From positions 1,364,001-1,428,000 of the forward strand of contig JBEVVY010000001.1 of the NCBI GenBank assembly GCA_040506895.1: a DNA stretch of 64,000 nucleotides. The letters run 5' to 3'. Every line of letters starts with the position of its first letter. The first letter of the stretch is position 1. The notes beneath the pieces are model-generated. The model did not search any database. It was not told the DNA's origin and was given only the letters and a program-made list of their open reading frames with translations. The position numbers and the translations under genes are program-made. Of the stretch, positions 39,659 to 48,150 are shown piece after piece. This DNA comes from Sedimenticola_A sp040506895. GTDB taxonomy: Bacteria > Pseudomonadota > Gammaproteobacteria > Chromatiales > Chromatiaceae.

Positions 39659-41274
39659 AGTACGGCCCAACCCCCCTTGATGAAGCCCTGGGCGCTATCC
39701 TTGCGCATACCCTTCGCTATTCGGGCGGTATTCTGAAAAAGGGCCGAGAACTGACAGATGATGATCTGGCTGGCCTGGCCAGGGCGGGCATCACCGAGGT
39801 GGTTGCAGCCCGCCCGGAACCTGGCGATATAGACGAGAACACTGCTGCTTCCAGAGTTGCAGCGGCCTTGACCGGCCCTGGTATCAGGCCCGGGGCCACG
39901 CAAAACGGCAGATGCAGCCTGCACGCCTCGGCGTTGGGACTGCTGGAGATCGATACAGGGATCATCGACATCACCAACCAGAGCAGGACTGCAATTGTCG
40001 TTGCGACACTGGCAACCCACGAAATCGTTGGCCCTGAACAGATCGTGGCGACGATCAAGGTCATTCCCTATACAGTACCAGGCGTAGCAGTCGACACCTT
40101 ATGCGAGCACATTTCGACTGGCGGGGCTTTGCGTGTCCATCCGTACCATCCCTTGCGAACCGGCTTGGTACTGACACAGGTCCAGGGTGGCAAACCCACT
40201 TTGCTCGATAAAGCAGAGACCGTAATTGCCGCACGCATAGAAAGCTACGGCTCCAGGCTTTCACAAACGCGCCGCTGCCAACATCGAACAGATGCTGTAG
40301 CCGGGGCGATCTCGAATCTGGTAGCCGATGGAGTGGATCTGGTACTGATACTCGGTGCAGCTTCGATCGGGGATACGGCAGATGTGGTACCTGCTGCCAT
40401 TGAGGCAACCGGCGGCACCCTGGAGATTTTTGGTATTCCGGTCGACCCGGGCAACTTGCTGGCGGCAGGCCGCCTTGGGACTGTTCCGGTTATCGGGTTA
40501 CCCGGTTGCGCACGCTCTCCACGCCTCAATGGCACCGATCTCGTTTTGAACAGGGTTATGGCCGGATTGGACATCTGTGCCTCTGACCTCCTTGGACTCG
40601 GAGTCGGCGGCCTGCTGCACGACGTGGAAGAACGACCGGAGAGACGCGAGGCAACCGGGAAAACGACGCCGACCGATGCCGAGGCACTGAAAGTGGCGGC
40701 GATCATCCTGGCTGGCGGGTCCTCGCGGCGAGCAGGTCCAATAAACAAGTTACTGGCCCCTTATCACGGTAAGCCGCTCGTGCGCCATGTCATTGAAGCT
40801 GCATCCGCAGCACCCCTCACCGCGCGCATTGCCGTCACAGGTCACGAGGCCGCAGTCGTGAGGGAGGCGTTGACCGAGGAAGGGTTCCAAATTATCCACA
40901 ACCCCCGTCACCGGGAAGGCATGAGCACCTCGATAAAAACAGGCATCCAGGCCCTGCCGGTGGATACGGATGGTGCAATCATAATGCTGGGGGACATGCC
41001 GGATATTACCGTCGATGCCATCAGCAGATTGATCGCTGCCTTTGAAGAAAGCGGCGGCCGTTCGATCTGCGTGCCAACCTTTGCCGGACGACGCGGAAAC
41101 CCGGTGCTGTGGCCGCGCGCTTTCTTCTCTGAAATTCTCGACCTTGAAGGCGATACGGGCGCCCGCGACCTGATCCGCATTCACACCAAGCATGTCATCG
41201 AAGTTCCTGTTCATGACGACGGCATACTACGCGATGTCGACAAGCTGTCTGACATCACGTCACCCGATCAATGA
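39655..41274 (+). CDS. MoeA-like / MocA-like fusion for molybdenum cofactor maturation
   Basis: A 539-residue two-domain protein. Residues 1-330 are a molybdopterin-binding domain (MoeA/MogA-like), with LILGAASIGDTADVVPAAI and GIPVDPGNLLAAGRLGTVPVIGLPGCARS. Residues 345-535 are a nucleotidyltransferase of the MobA/MocA type: IILAGGSSRRAGPINKLLAP, then IIMLGDMPDITVDAI and FAGRRGNPVLWPRAFF. MocA transfers CMP to the cofactor to give the cytosine dinucleotide used by XDH-type enzymes, which fits the neighbourhood. The start ATG lies on the xdhC stop. The fusion is known in other proteobacteria. Which nucleotide is used is inferred from the family context. Confidence 0.88.
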   Translation: MKYGPTPLDEALGAILAHTLRYSGGILKKGRELTDDDLAGLARAGITEVVAARPEPGDIDENTAASRVAAALTGPGIRPGATQNGRCSLHASALGLLEIDTGIIDITNQSRTAIVVATLATHEIVGPEQIVATIKVIPYTVPGVAVDTLCEHISTGGALRVHPYHPLRTGLVLTQVQGGKPTLLDKAETVIAARIESYGSRLSQTRRCQHRTDAVAGAISNLVADGVDLVLILGAASIGDTADVVPAAIEATGGTLEIFGIPVDPGNLLAAGRLGTVPVIGLPGCARSPRLNGTDLVLNRVMAGLDICASDLLGLGVGGLLHDVEERPERREATGKTTPTDAEALKVAAIILAGGSSRRAGPINKLLAPYHGKPLVRHVIEAASAAPLTARIAVTGHEAAVVREALTEEGFQIIHNPRHREGMSTSIKTGIQALPVDTDGAIIMLGDMPDITVDAISRLIAAFEESGGRSICVPTFAGRRGNPVLWPRAFFSEILDLEGDTGARDLIRIHTKHVIEVPVHDDGILRDVDKLSDITSPDQ

Positions 41275-41402
41275 AAACAACATTTCTCATCGAAGCTGGA
41301 GGCAAAAGCGACTTTCACTTATGCCCCATCATACCCATTTGCATTGCACAGGGTGATCAAACAAACTAGGGCCTGTCATTTAACCAACCACAAGGACAGG
41401 TA

Positions 41403-42602
41403 ATGCGTGACAATTCTGGCCGATTAGTACTGTTTTTTTCCAGTATCGGCCATTTTTTCTTTCATTATCTGGCGGCCATGTATTTCACCATTGTCCTTTC
41501 ATTGGCGAATGACTGGAACCAGCCTTTCCACGATTTGATCGAATTGTGGACACCCGCTTTCATATTGATCGGGTTGGCTGCATTGCCAGCCGGTCGACTT
41601 GCGGATGTCTGGAACTCGGCCGGTATGCTGGTGGTGATGTTTATCGGCATGGGCCTGGCCTGCGCCGCAAGCAGCCTGGCACAAAATGCCTGGCAATTAC
41701 TGGTGTTACTGGGTGGCATCGGTTTGTTCGCCGCCATTTATCACCCTGTAGGTATTTCCTGGTTGGTACGTCATTCGGAGGGAGATACAGGAAAGAAACT
41801 GGCGATCAATGGCGTTTTCGGTGGACTCGGCGCAGCTGCAGCTGGAGGCATAACCGGATTGCTGCTGGAGTTTTCCGGTTGGAGGGTGGCGTTTCTAGTG
41901 CCGGGAGTTGCTTGCCTGCTTGTGGGTATGGCAATGCTGTGGTGTGTACGAACAGGCCGGCTGGGTAAAACCCATACTGGCGTAGCCCAGCATGGCGAAA
42001 AGAAACACCAGAAAGGTGGTGCATTGAGAGCTTTCCTGATCATGCTACTGCCGATGTTTACCATTGGACTCATCTACAATACCACCCAGGCGGCCATGCC
42101 CAAGTTGTTCGAGGAGCGCTTGGTCGACATACTGGATGGCAATATGGCCAAAATCGGCATCATGGTCAGCGCCGTCTATGTTGCCGGGGCGGCGATGCAA
42201 TTCTTCGGCGGCTGGTTAGCTGATCGATTTCCAGTGAAGACCGTCTACATGTGGTGCTGGATTTTCCAAATACCGCTGTTGATATTGATCGCCAGCAGTG
42301 AAAACCTGCTGTTGTTTGGCCTGGTAGTTGGCCTGGTAGCGCTCAATACAGCCGCCCTGCCGCCCGAAAACATTCTGCTGTCACGCTTTGCGCCGGAGCG
42401 CCACCATGGCCTGGCCTTTGGGATCAAATTTGTACTGGCTTTTGGTGCCGGCCCACTGGGCGTGGAACTGATCGCCTTGGTACGACAAGCAACCGGTTCC
42501 TTCGAACTGCTCATTTACGGCCTTGGCATCAGCGCTGCTGTAACCAGTATCGCAGTAATGCTACTGCCGCGAGACGTACCGATCAGGAGTTCCCAGAGCT
42601 GA
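41403..42602 (+). CDS. MFS transporter
   Basis: A 399-residue inner-membrane permease with twelve predicted helices. The first half has FHYLAAMYFTIVLSLAND and the loop GRLADVWNSAGMLV, similar to the DRxGRR loop of the superfamily; the second half has GGWLADRFPVKTVYMW at the equivalent place. LPPENILLSRFAPERHHGLAFG is distinctive for the fosmidomycin-resistance-like branch. A six-base inverted repeat, CCTGTC and GACAGG, covers the ribosome site. Located after the cofactor genes and on the same strand, it may carry an alternate substrate or product of the pathway, but this is only suggested by position. Confidence 0.9.
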   Translation: MRDNSGRLVLFFSSIGHFFFHYLAAMYFTIVLSLANDWNQPFHDLIELWTPAFILIGLAALPAGRLADVWNSAGMLVVMFIGMGLACAASSLAQNAWQLLVLLGGIGLFAAIYHPVGISWLVRHSEGDTGKKLAINGVFGGLGAAAAGGITGLLLEFSGWRVAFLVPGVACLLVGMAMLWCVRTGRLGKTHTGVAQHGEKKHQKGGALRAFLIMLLPMFTIGLIYNTTQAAMPKLFEERLVDILDGNMAKIGIMVSAVYVAGAAMQFFGGWLADRFPVKTVYMWCWIFQIPLLILIASSENLLLFGLVVGLVALNTAALPPENILLSRFAPERHHGLAFGIKFVLAFGAGPLGVELIALVRQATGSFELLIYGLGISAAVTSIAVMLLPRDVPIRSSQS

Positions 42603-42765
42603 TCGAATCTGGAGGAGGACCTGACTTGAAGCATGGCAGTGTGACAACCAGAACATGTTCTCCATCATGCAACCTATCAGCTCAAAGTCTATTTGCCAGG
42701 TGCTTCAAAAGACTCCTTGCTCTGGGTTATGACGCTTGTCAAAGGAACAAGCATTACCGGCAAGA

Positions 42766-43143
42766 TTAACCTTCGAACTCGGTTTCGTCATTCTGCAGCA
42801 TGGTTGCAATCTCGAACCGCAGACGCCTGTCTATGCCAATACCCTGCCAGCCCGCATTATCATCCAGGGCAGCAAGGGCCACAGGCAACCCCTCGTGACT
42901 TCTAATCACCAGGGTCTGGGTTTCTCCATCGCTGACCTGACTGATGATCTGGCGGCCATACGAGTCCTGGTAATCGATATCACCCTCGTCGTCCCACTGG
43001 AGGCTTTGTCTTTCGTCGAGTGTGACGACAGCCAATGGACGTCCGTCCATCGTGGCGATAAAGGCGTGCAGTTCATCGAGCGTGCGTTGGCGTGACTCTT
43101 CCTCTTCGGCCTCATCGGTGAATTTCAATTCATATTTCGCCAT
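42766..43143 (-). CDS. Hypothetical acidic protein, 125 residues
   Basis: A small soluble protein not recognised as a named family. The start at 43143 (MAKYELKFTDEAEEEES) was chosen over one 12 bases upstream because a GTGAGAATCTCC stretch gives a better ribosome site. It has a strongly acidic N-terminal segment and later WDDEGDIDYQDSYGRQI and GWQGIGIDRRLRFEI. No signal peptide, membrane helix or metal motif is visible. It is divergent from the next gene with about 110 bp between them, which probably holds both promoters. It may be a conserved uncharacterised family of this lineage. Confidence 0.65.
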   Translation of the reverse strand: MAKYELKFTDEAEEEESRQRTLDELHAFIATMDGRPLAVVTLDERQSLQWDDEGDIDYQDSYGRQIISQVSDGETQTLVIRSHEGLPVALAALDDNAGWQGIGIDRRLRFEIATMLQNDETEFEG

Positions 43144-43255
43144 GGAGATTCTCACTCATAGGTATTTTGCTGCTGCATCCGCATCCAGTTGGGTTATGAT
43201 TCAATAACTGCATCCGCTAGACGTACAACCACTTTGGAACGACAACGGCAACACA

Positions 43256-43711
43256 ATGGAACAGAAAAAAAAGGTAAAAAAACGCGCCGGAAAGGTGGTG
43301 CACAGCGCCGTATCCCTGCACGCGGCGGAAAAGGCGAAAGAGATCCATGAACGCTATGGCCCCCTGATCGACTACGCCACCCTGTTGCGTATCCTCGACG
43401 ACAGGCGCTGTATCCGTTACCCCGCCGAGATCCGCTTTGTATCCAAAGGCATCGAGCCCGGCATGTTTGCCAAAACCGAGCCGCGCTCGGACAATCCTGA
43501 TGACGGTTACGTCATCTATGTACACAGGCACTTTGAAAACCGGCCCGAGGACCTGCCCGCGTTGATCCTCTACCAGTCAGTTCTCATCAACTACGGCGAT
43601 CTCGCCACTGCAGACGACGCGGAACACTTCGGCTCCGGCGTTCTCGGCATGGATCGCGACAGTTACTATGAACGGATAGTCTCCCTTACCGACCCCCTCT
43701 GGTCCGAGTGA
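43256..43711 (+). CDS. Hypothetical protein, 151 residues
   Basis: A soluble basic-to-acidic protein with a lysine-rich start (MEQKKKVKKRAGKVVH). The body, from HAAEKAKEIHERYGPLIDYATLLRILDDRRCIRYPAEIRF onward, looks like a compact alpha/beta domain. YVIYVHRHFENRPEDLPALILYQSVLINYGD recalls metal-ligand spacing but no known signature. It is not recognised. The N-terminal lysines suggest nucleic-acid or membrane contact. The gene is divergent from the acidic gene and convergent with the small cytochrome gene, 26 bp apart. Confidence 0.7.
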   Translation: MEQKKKVKKRAGKVVHSAVSLHAAEKAKEIHERYGPLIDYATLLRILDDRRCIRYPAEIRFVSKGIEPGMFAKTEPRSDNPDDGYVIYVHRHFENRPEDLPALILYQSVLINYGDLATADDAEHFGSGVLGMDRDSYYERIVSLTDPLWSE

Positions 43712-43736
43712 TCGGCAACCGGACAACCCTTTGTCG

Positions 43737-44063
43737 TTAGTAGGGCAGTGTCTCAAGCCATTCGGCAACAGCCGCCATCTCTTCGTCGCTGATCATATGC
43801 ATCATGTTCGTCATGGCGACAGCATGAGAGTTGTCACGGGAGCCACTTTTTATATCCTTCATCTGGGCTACCATGTAGGCTGCGTTCTGACCTGCAATCT
43901 TCGGGTACTCGGTCATGACCGGTTCACGCCCCTGCGCACCGTGGCACGCAATACACGCCCGATCGACATACAGGGCGGCGCCATCCAATGCCTGGGTAGG
44001 GGTACTCAGCAACAGAGTCGAGATACCCACAAGATGCACTACCATGGTTTTGTAAGCAGTCAT
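43737..44063 (-). CDS. Small periplasmic class I cytochrome c (c553/c554-like)
   Basis: A 108-residue monohaem cytochrome. Residues 1-25 form a signal peptide (VGISTLLLSTPTQA). The haem site is C37-I-A-C40-H41, followed by GAQGREPVMTEYPKIAGQNAAYMVAQMKDIKSGSRDN, the standard middle of this family. Met residues in AVAMTNMMHM supply the sixth ligand. The last helix EEMAAVAEWLETL is typical. It is the last gene of the minus-strand run of cytochrome genes and can be the soluble electron acceptor or donor for the membrane module upstream; that is inferred from position only. Confidence 0.92.
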   Translation of the reverse strand: MTAYKTMVVHLVGISTLLLSTPTQALDGAALYVDRACIACHGAQGREPVMTEYPKIAGQNAAYMVAQMKDIKSGSRDNSHAVAMTNMMHMISDEEMAAVAEWLETLPY

Positions 44064-44156
44064 TTCAGTGATCCCGCTATCCTATGATTGATTGATAAAA
44101 CCGACGTACATCGAGATGCTCAGCCACAGACCGATGAGTCGTTACCCATGTTCCAT

Positions 44157-44903
44157 TCATGCCTTGCACGCCTTGTGAAAAGCGACCGTCCCACCCAGCA
44201 TCGATTTCCCACTGACGTCGCTGAAGCCGAGTTCGGAAAGCAGGTTCGACAGCTCCTCGGTCGAATAGAACAGCCGGATGGCATCGACAAAGTAGTCGTG
44301 GCAGGAAACAGAAACTGGGTTTGACCGAATGGCCCAGGATGTCATCTTCAGACATGCCTTCAGATAGAGATAGTAGGCCTCTTCTATCACACGGTTTGAA
44401 GGCCTGAGCATATCGCAGTGATAGAAATATCCACCCGGTTTCAGCACCCTGTTGATCTCTGAGAAGACATCGATCACCCGCAGGTGACGGGTTGCATACT
44501 GAAGCGTGACAACATCGAAATGGTTGTCGGGAAACGGGAGCTCGTGAACATCACAGATATGCCCCTTGATCTCGAAACCCTGCTCCGAAGCCCTGCTATG
44601 ACCGACCTCCTGCATTGCGTTGCTGCGGTCCACTGCATAGACATCGAGCTCTGGTTGCTTTTTCAGCAGTTCGATTCCGATCACGTTGGTACCGGCACAG
44701 ACATCCAGCACACGCTGCCCCTGCTCCACATCTATTGTTGCGATAAAACGGCGTCGAAGCCCTTTCAGTGTTCCCAGGCTGGCAAAATCGTTGGCCCTGT
44801 CATAGACAGCCGCAACATCAGCGAAAACAGCGTTGATCTTGTTATCCCAGATACGCTCGAAGGCATCCTGGCGCATCTTCTCTTTTACTCTGAAACTGCT
44901 CAT
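44157..44903 (-). CDS. Class I SAM-dependent methyltransferase (UbiE-like)
   Basis: A 248-residue enzyme. The start at 44903 follows AGGAGAACG. The SAM-binding motif I is RVLDVCAGTNVIGIELL, motif II lies in the segment DVYAVDRS, and HICDVHELPFPDNHFDVVTLQYATRHL is the UbiE/COQ5-like stretch between motifs II and III. CDMLRPSNRVIEEAYYLYLKACLKM resembles ubiquinone/menaquinone C-methyltransferases. A quinone substrate is plausible because the neighbour genes encode a quinone-linked redox module, but ubiE itself normally lies elsewhere and other small-molecule methylations are possible. It is 79 bp after the tetrahaem cytochrome gene. Confidence 0.85.
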   Translation of the reverse strand: MSSFRVKEKMRQDAFERIWDNKINAVFADVAAVYDRANDFASLGTLKGLRRRFIATIDVEQGQRVLDVCAGTNVIGIELLKKQPELDVYAVDRSNAMQEVGHSRASEQGFEIKGHICDVHELPFPDNHFDVVTLQYATRHLRVIDVFSEINRVLKPGGYFYHCDMLRPSNRVIEEAYYLYLKACLKMTSWAIRSNPVSVSCHDYFVDAIRLFYSTEELSNLLSELGFSDVSGKSMLGGTVAFHKACKA

Positions 44904-44982
44904 CGTTCTCCTCTTGTCACAAGGCAAATGCGCTCAACAGTAAGCCGTCACCTTGATGACAGGTGCGGCGCTGCTGAAACAC

Positions 44983-45762
44983 TCAGTGACCCGGGCCATG
45001 CTTCACCCGTTCGTGATCCGCGTTGTCCATACCGCGCGGCAGATTGGGTGCGGGTTCCGGTTGCAACTGGGCAAAGCCTGACTTTCTGTCACCCTGTTCA
45101 ACATCGTGCGGGTTGTGACACTCGGTACAGACCCACCAGCGCTTCTTGCCACCCTTGTCCCACATGCCGATACGCTTGCCATGGATGCCTTCGCGCCAGT
45201 ACCTGTAGATCTGTCCATGACACTTGCCGCACACTTTCTGGGGCTGATTGAAACTGACCTCGTTGTAGAAGTTGTCAAAGAGCTTTGTACGATTCACCGG
45301 GTGGTGGCAATCCAGGCACCATATGCCGCCTTTGCCATGTTTCAGGTCCATTGAATCGGGCACGATATCCTTGTGCATTTTCAAAGGGCGGGGATGCTTG
45401 TTTTCCGGTACCGGGACATACTTTCCATCGTGGCAGGCCATGGCGCATACGGTCAGCAGCTTGTTCCTGTCGATCTGGGGCTCTCGCGGTTTCACCACTG
45501 CCTCTTCATGTGAGTAGTCGGCATCCACCGGCATATCGCCCATGGGTATGGTTCCCTCGAACGGATCCTCCCAGTAGAGGACACCACCGGTGGTGGGTGA
45601 GCACTTCACGTTGGTGACACCGGGCGCGATCTCCTGCTGTGTAACCTGGCTCATGCCGTCACGACTTTCGAAACACTCTTCACCTGCCCCGGCAAAGACA
45701 TTCGACGCCAGGACGGATGTCAGCAGGAACAGGGCTGAAATTAAATATCGATGACTGGACAT
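44983..45762 (-). CDS. Periplasmic tetrahaem cytochrome c with one CX3CH site
   Basis: A 259-residue exported multihaem cytochrome. The start at 45762 has GGAGACG upstream; residues 1-25 are the signal peptide. Four haem sites are seen: C106-A-M-A-C110-H111, which has three residues between the cysteines, then CLDCH (149-153), CGKCH (178-182) and CTECH (212-216). Additional cysteines at 30 and 54 are not in haem motifs. Histidines such as H123, H130, H154 and the GIHGKR region can be distal ligands. It sits directly after the NrfD-type gene, taking the place that NrfB or DsrJ has in related systems, and so probably receives or gives electrons at the Fe-S subunit. Confidence 0.85.
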   Translation of the reverse strand: MSSHRYLISALFLLTSVLASNVFAGAGEECFESRDGMSQVTQQEIAPGVTNVKCSPTTGGVLYWEDPFEGTIPMGDMPVDADYSHEEAVVKPREPQIDRNKLLTVCAMACHDGKYVPVPENKHPRPLKMHKDIVPDSMDLKHGKGGIWCLDCHHPVNRTKLFDNFYNEVSFNQPQKVCGKCHGQIYRYWREGIHGKRIGMWDKGGKKRWWVCTECHNPHDVEQGDRKSGFAQLQPEPAPNLPRGMDNADHERVKHGPGH

Positions 45763-45790
45763 TGTTCTTCGTCTCCTGAATTCGGTGGCA

Positions 45791-47017
45791 TCAGCTTGCA
45801 GCTGCGCCACTCTCCCCGTAGCGGACATCTCCGAGCAGTACACCCACGGCCCCCTTGACCAGCACGGTCAGGATAAAAAAGCCAATTGCCCATACCCCGA
45901 TGACGACCATCAGTTCTATGTGGCTTGGGGTGTACTCGGTGAATTCGCCGATAGGCGAAGGGATAACGCCCGGCAGCATCAGTCCCATTCCTTTCTCGAT
46001 CCAGATCCCGACAAAGACCCCGACACAGAGGAATGGCAGGATATAGAGATTCTTTCTGACCCTGGGTATCAACAACAGAATGAATGAGCCGATCATCAGG
46101 GCCATGGCCGTCCAGAAAAATGGCACGAGTGCATTCAGCCCGTTATGACCAAACATCAGGTACTGCAATCCCAGGGAGTGCTCGGTGCTGGGGTAGAGTT
46201 CGGTAACCACTTCCGAAAGGGTCAGGAATAGGGCTATACCAAGACACCAGACCACGATCTGGGAGAGCATGTGGAAAGCCTCATCCGCGATCTTCATGGG
46301 TGTGAACCTGCGCACCAGCAGGAATACAATGATGATCAGGGATGGACCTGCCGCAAACGCCGTGGTGATGAACTTTATCGGCATCATGGAATGGAACCAC
46401 ATCGGACGCGACGGCATGGTATTGATCAGAAACGCCGTAACCGTGTGAATACTCAATGCCCAGACGATGGCGATAAAGACCACGCTCAGGTAGAAAGGCT
46501 TGTTGAGCGGTCTATCCGAGTACTTCTTGTACAGAAAATAGAAACCGCCAATAATATTGAGAATCAGGTAACCGGTGAGTACGATCACGTCCCAGGTCAA
46601 CATGGCGTGGGGCCAGTTGAAGATCCCGATAACCGGAAAGATGTGCCAGATCCTGTCAGGACGCCCCATGTGCGCCGTGACAAACAGGAGACACATGACA
46701 ACCGCCGCTATGGCCAGCATCTCGCCAAGGACCACCACCTTGTGCAGGTCATGATGCTTGTAGACATAGGCGGGAAACACCACGGTCACTGCTGCCGCAG
46801 CCACGCCGACCATGAAAACGAAATTGGCCAGGTAGACCCCCCAGGTCACCTGGTCGGTCAGGTTGGTGACGATCATACCGTTGGCAATCTGAACATACTC
46901 GCCATAGCCCCAGAGCATGATAAAGAAGGCGAGAAACAGCATCCAGGCCCAGAAGAAAATGCCACCGGTAAAGCCTGTACGTAAGAAGTCCAATACGAAT
47001 TGGAATAAGCGTTTCAC
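45791..47017 (-). CDS. NrfD/PsrC/DsrP-family quinone-interacting membrane subunit
   Basis: A 408-residue integral membrane protein with about ten helices. It belongs to the polysulfide reductase NrfD family, shown by GVYLANFVFMVGVAAAAVTVVFPAYVY, TAHMGRPDRIWHIFPVIGIFNWPHAMLTWDVIV and HTVTAFLINTMPSRPMWFHSMMPIKFITTAFAAGP. These segments surround the quinol site in relatives such as PsrC, DsrP and ActC. The protein anchors the Fe-S subunit and exchanges electrons with membrane quinone; it has no haem motif itself. It starts 10 bp after the Fe-S protein gene and ends 28 bp before the tetrahaem cytochrome. Confidence 0.93.
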   Translation of the reverse strand: MKRLFQFVLDFLRTGFTGGIFFWAWMLFLAFFIMLWGYGEYVQIANGMIVTNLTDQVTWGVYLANFVFMVGVAAAAVTVVFPAYVYKHHDLHKVVVLGEMLAIAAVVMCLLFVTAHMGRPDRIWHIFPVIGIFNWPHAMLTWDVIVLTGYLILNIIGGFYFLYKKYSDRPLNKPFYLSVVFIAIVWALSIHTVTAFLINTMPSRPMWFHSMMPIKFITTAFAAGPSLIIIVFLLVRRFTPMKIADEAFHMLSQIVVWCLGIALFLTLSEVVTELYPSTEHSLGLQYLMFGHNGLNALVPFFWTAMALMIGSFILLLIPRVRKNLYILPFLCVGVFVGIWIEKGMGLMLPGVIPSPIGEFTEYTPSHIELMVVIGVWAIGFFILTVLVKGAVGVLLGDVRYGESGAAAS

Positions 47018-47026
47018 GATGCCCCC

Positions 47027-48061
47027 TTAATCCATGAAGTAGAAAAACTTGGGATAGGTGTTCAAGTCCGCCCTCAGCCGGAAGACCTTCTTGGTTGCAA
47101 GCACCTTGCGGATCTCGCTTTCCGGATCGAGCAGATTTCCGAACTTGCGCGCACCGACCGGACAGACCTCCACGCATGCAGTCCACCGCCCCTTGCGGGT
47201 ACGCTGAACGCAGAAGGTGCACTTCTCGGCGACTCCCTTCATACGGGGACGGTTACCCAGGTAGTGGGTTTTCGGGTTCATCTCTTCGGCCGGCAGATTG
47301 GGCTCACCCCAGTTGAAACGCCGCGCCCAGTAAGGGCAGGCACCAATGCACATGCGACAGCCGATACACCAGTTGTAATCGATAACGACGATGCCGTCCG
47401 GATCACGGTAGGTGGTGCGCACCGGGCAGACTTTCACACAGGGCGGTTTCTCACACTGCATACACTGCATCGGAAGATAGAAGGCATCCTTCTCAGGCAC
47501 CTGTTCGGGTTCGTAGTAGTGCTGACCCTCCAGTACCACACCTGCCGGCTTGTAGGCGTTTCCGCCCACCTGGATACCGTAGTCGTTACCGGGATAGCCG
47601 GCATTGTCCCTGTCTTCTGCGGAAAACTGCCCTTTCTCCAGGCGCAGCACACGGATCCATTCGATCTCCTGCTCATCACCCCGCGACTGGTTGTTTTCTG
47701 CAACACAGGCCTTGGCACAACGTCTACAGCCAATGCATTTCTGGATGTTCAGGGCATAACCGAAGAGCACGCCATCAATTGCAGGCGATCCATCGACTGT
47801 GACCTGTTTGCCGAATTCATCCGAGTAGCGCTTCTCCAGGCGATCGATCGCCTCCTGCTTCTCATCTTCAGTCATCAGGCGATAGTTCTTCTGGAAATGT
47901 TCGGCCCAGGTGACATTGGTTGTCGCCTTGGCTGGCTTTGGGTCGGACAACAGCATGGCAGCACCTGACAACGATGCCACGCTGTAGGTCCCCGCCTTGC
48001 GAAGAAAGTCGCGACGGGTTGTGCCTTTCACAGCATTATCGTCGGCGTCATCTCTGGACAT
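47027..48061 (-). CDS. Tat-exported ferredoxin-type subunit with four [4Fe-4S] clusters (DsrO/NrfC-like)
   Basis: A 344-residue iron-sulfur protein. The twin-arginine signal TTRRDFLRKAGTYS lies at about residues 14-27. Four cysteine groups follow: CIGCRRCAKAC, CMQCEKPPCVKVCP, CIGCRMCIGACP, and CTFCVQRTRKGRWTACVEVCP, the layout of DsrO, NrfC, PsrB and TtrB subunits. Export through Tat places it on the periplasmic face against the NrfD-type subunit. With no molybdopterin catalytic subunit in the cluster, electrons would pass between quinone, this protein and the multihaem cytochromes. It lies 89 bp after the small Tat protein gene. Confidence 0.94.
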   Translation of the reverse strand: MSRDDADDNAVKGTTRRDFLRKAGTYSVASLSGAAMLLSDPKPAKATTNVTWAEHFQKNYRLMTEDEKQEAIDRLEKRYSDEFGKQVTVDGSPAIDGVLFGYALNIQKCIGCRRCAKACVAENNQSRGDEQEIEWIRVLRLEKGQFSAEDRDNAGYPGNDYGIQVGGNAYKPAGVVLEGQHYYEPEQVPEKDAFYLPMQCMQCEKPPCVKVCPVRTTYRDPDGIVVIDYNWCIGCRMCIGACPYWARRFNWGEPNLPAEEMNPKTHYLGNRPRMKGVAEKCTFCVQRTRKGRWTACVEVCPVGARKFGNLLDPESEIRKVLATKKVFRLRADLNTYPKFFYFMD

Positions 48062-48150
48062 AAAATACCCCCCGGATATCTTTCATACCGTATGCAATGG
48101 ATTGACGTATAACCAGTTGAAACACAGGTCTAAGGCGGCAGAAACAGATC

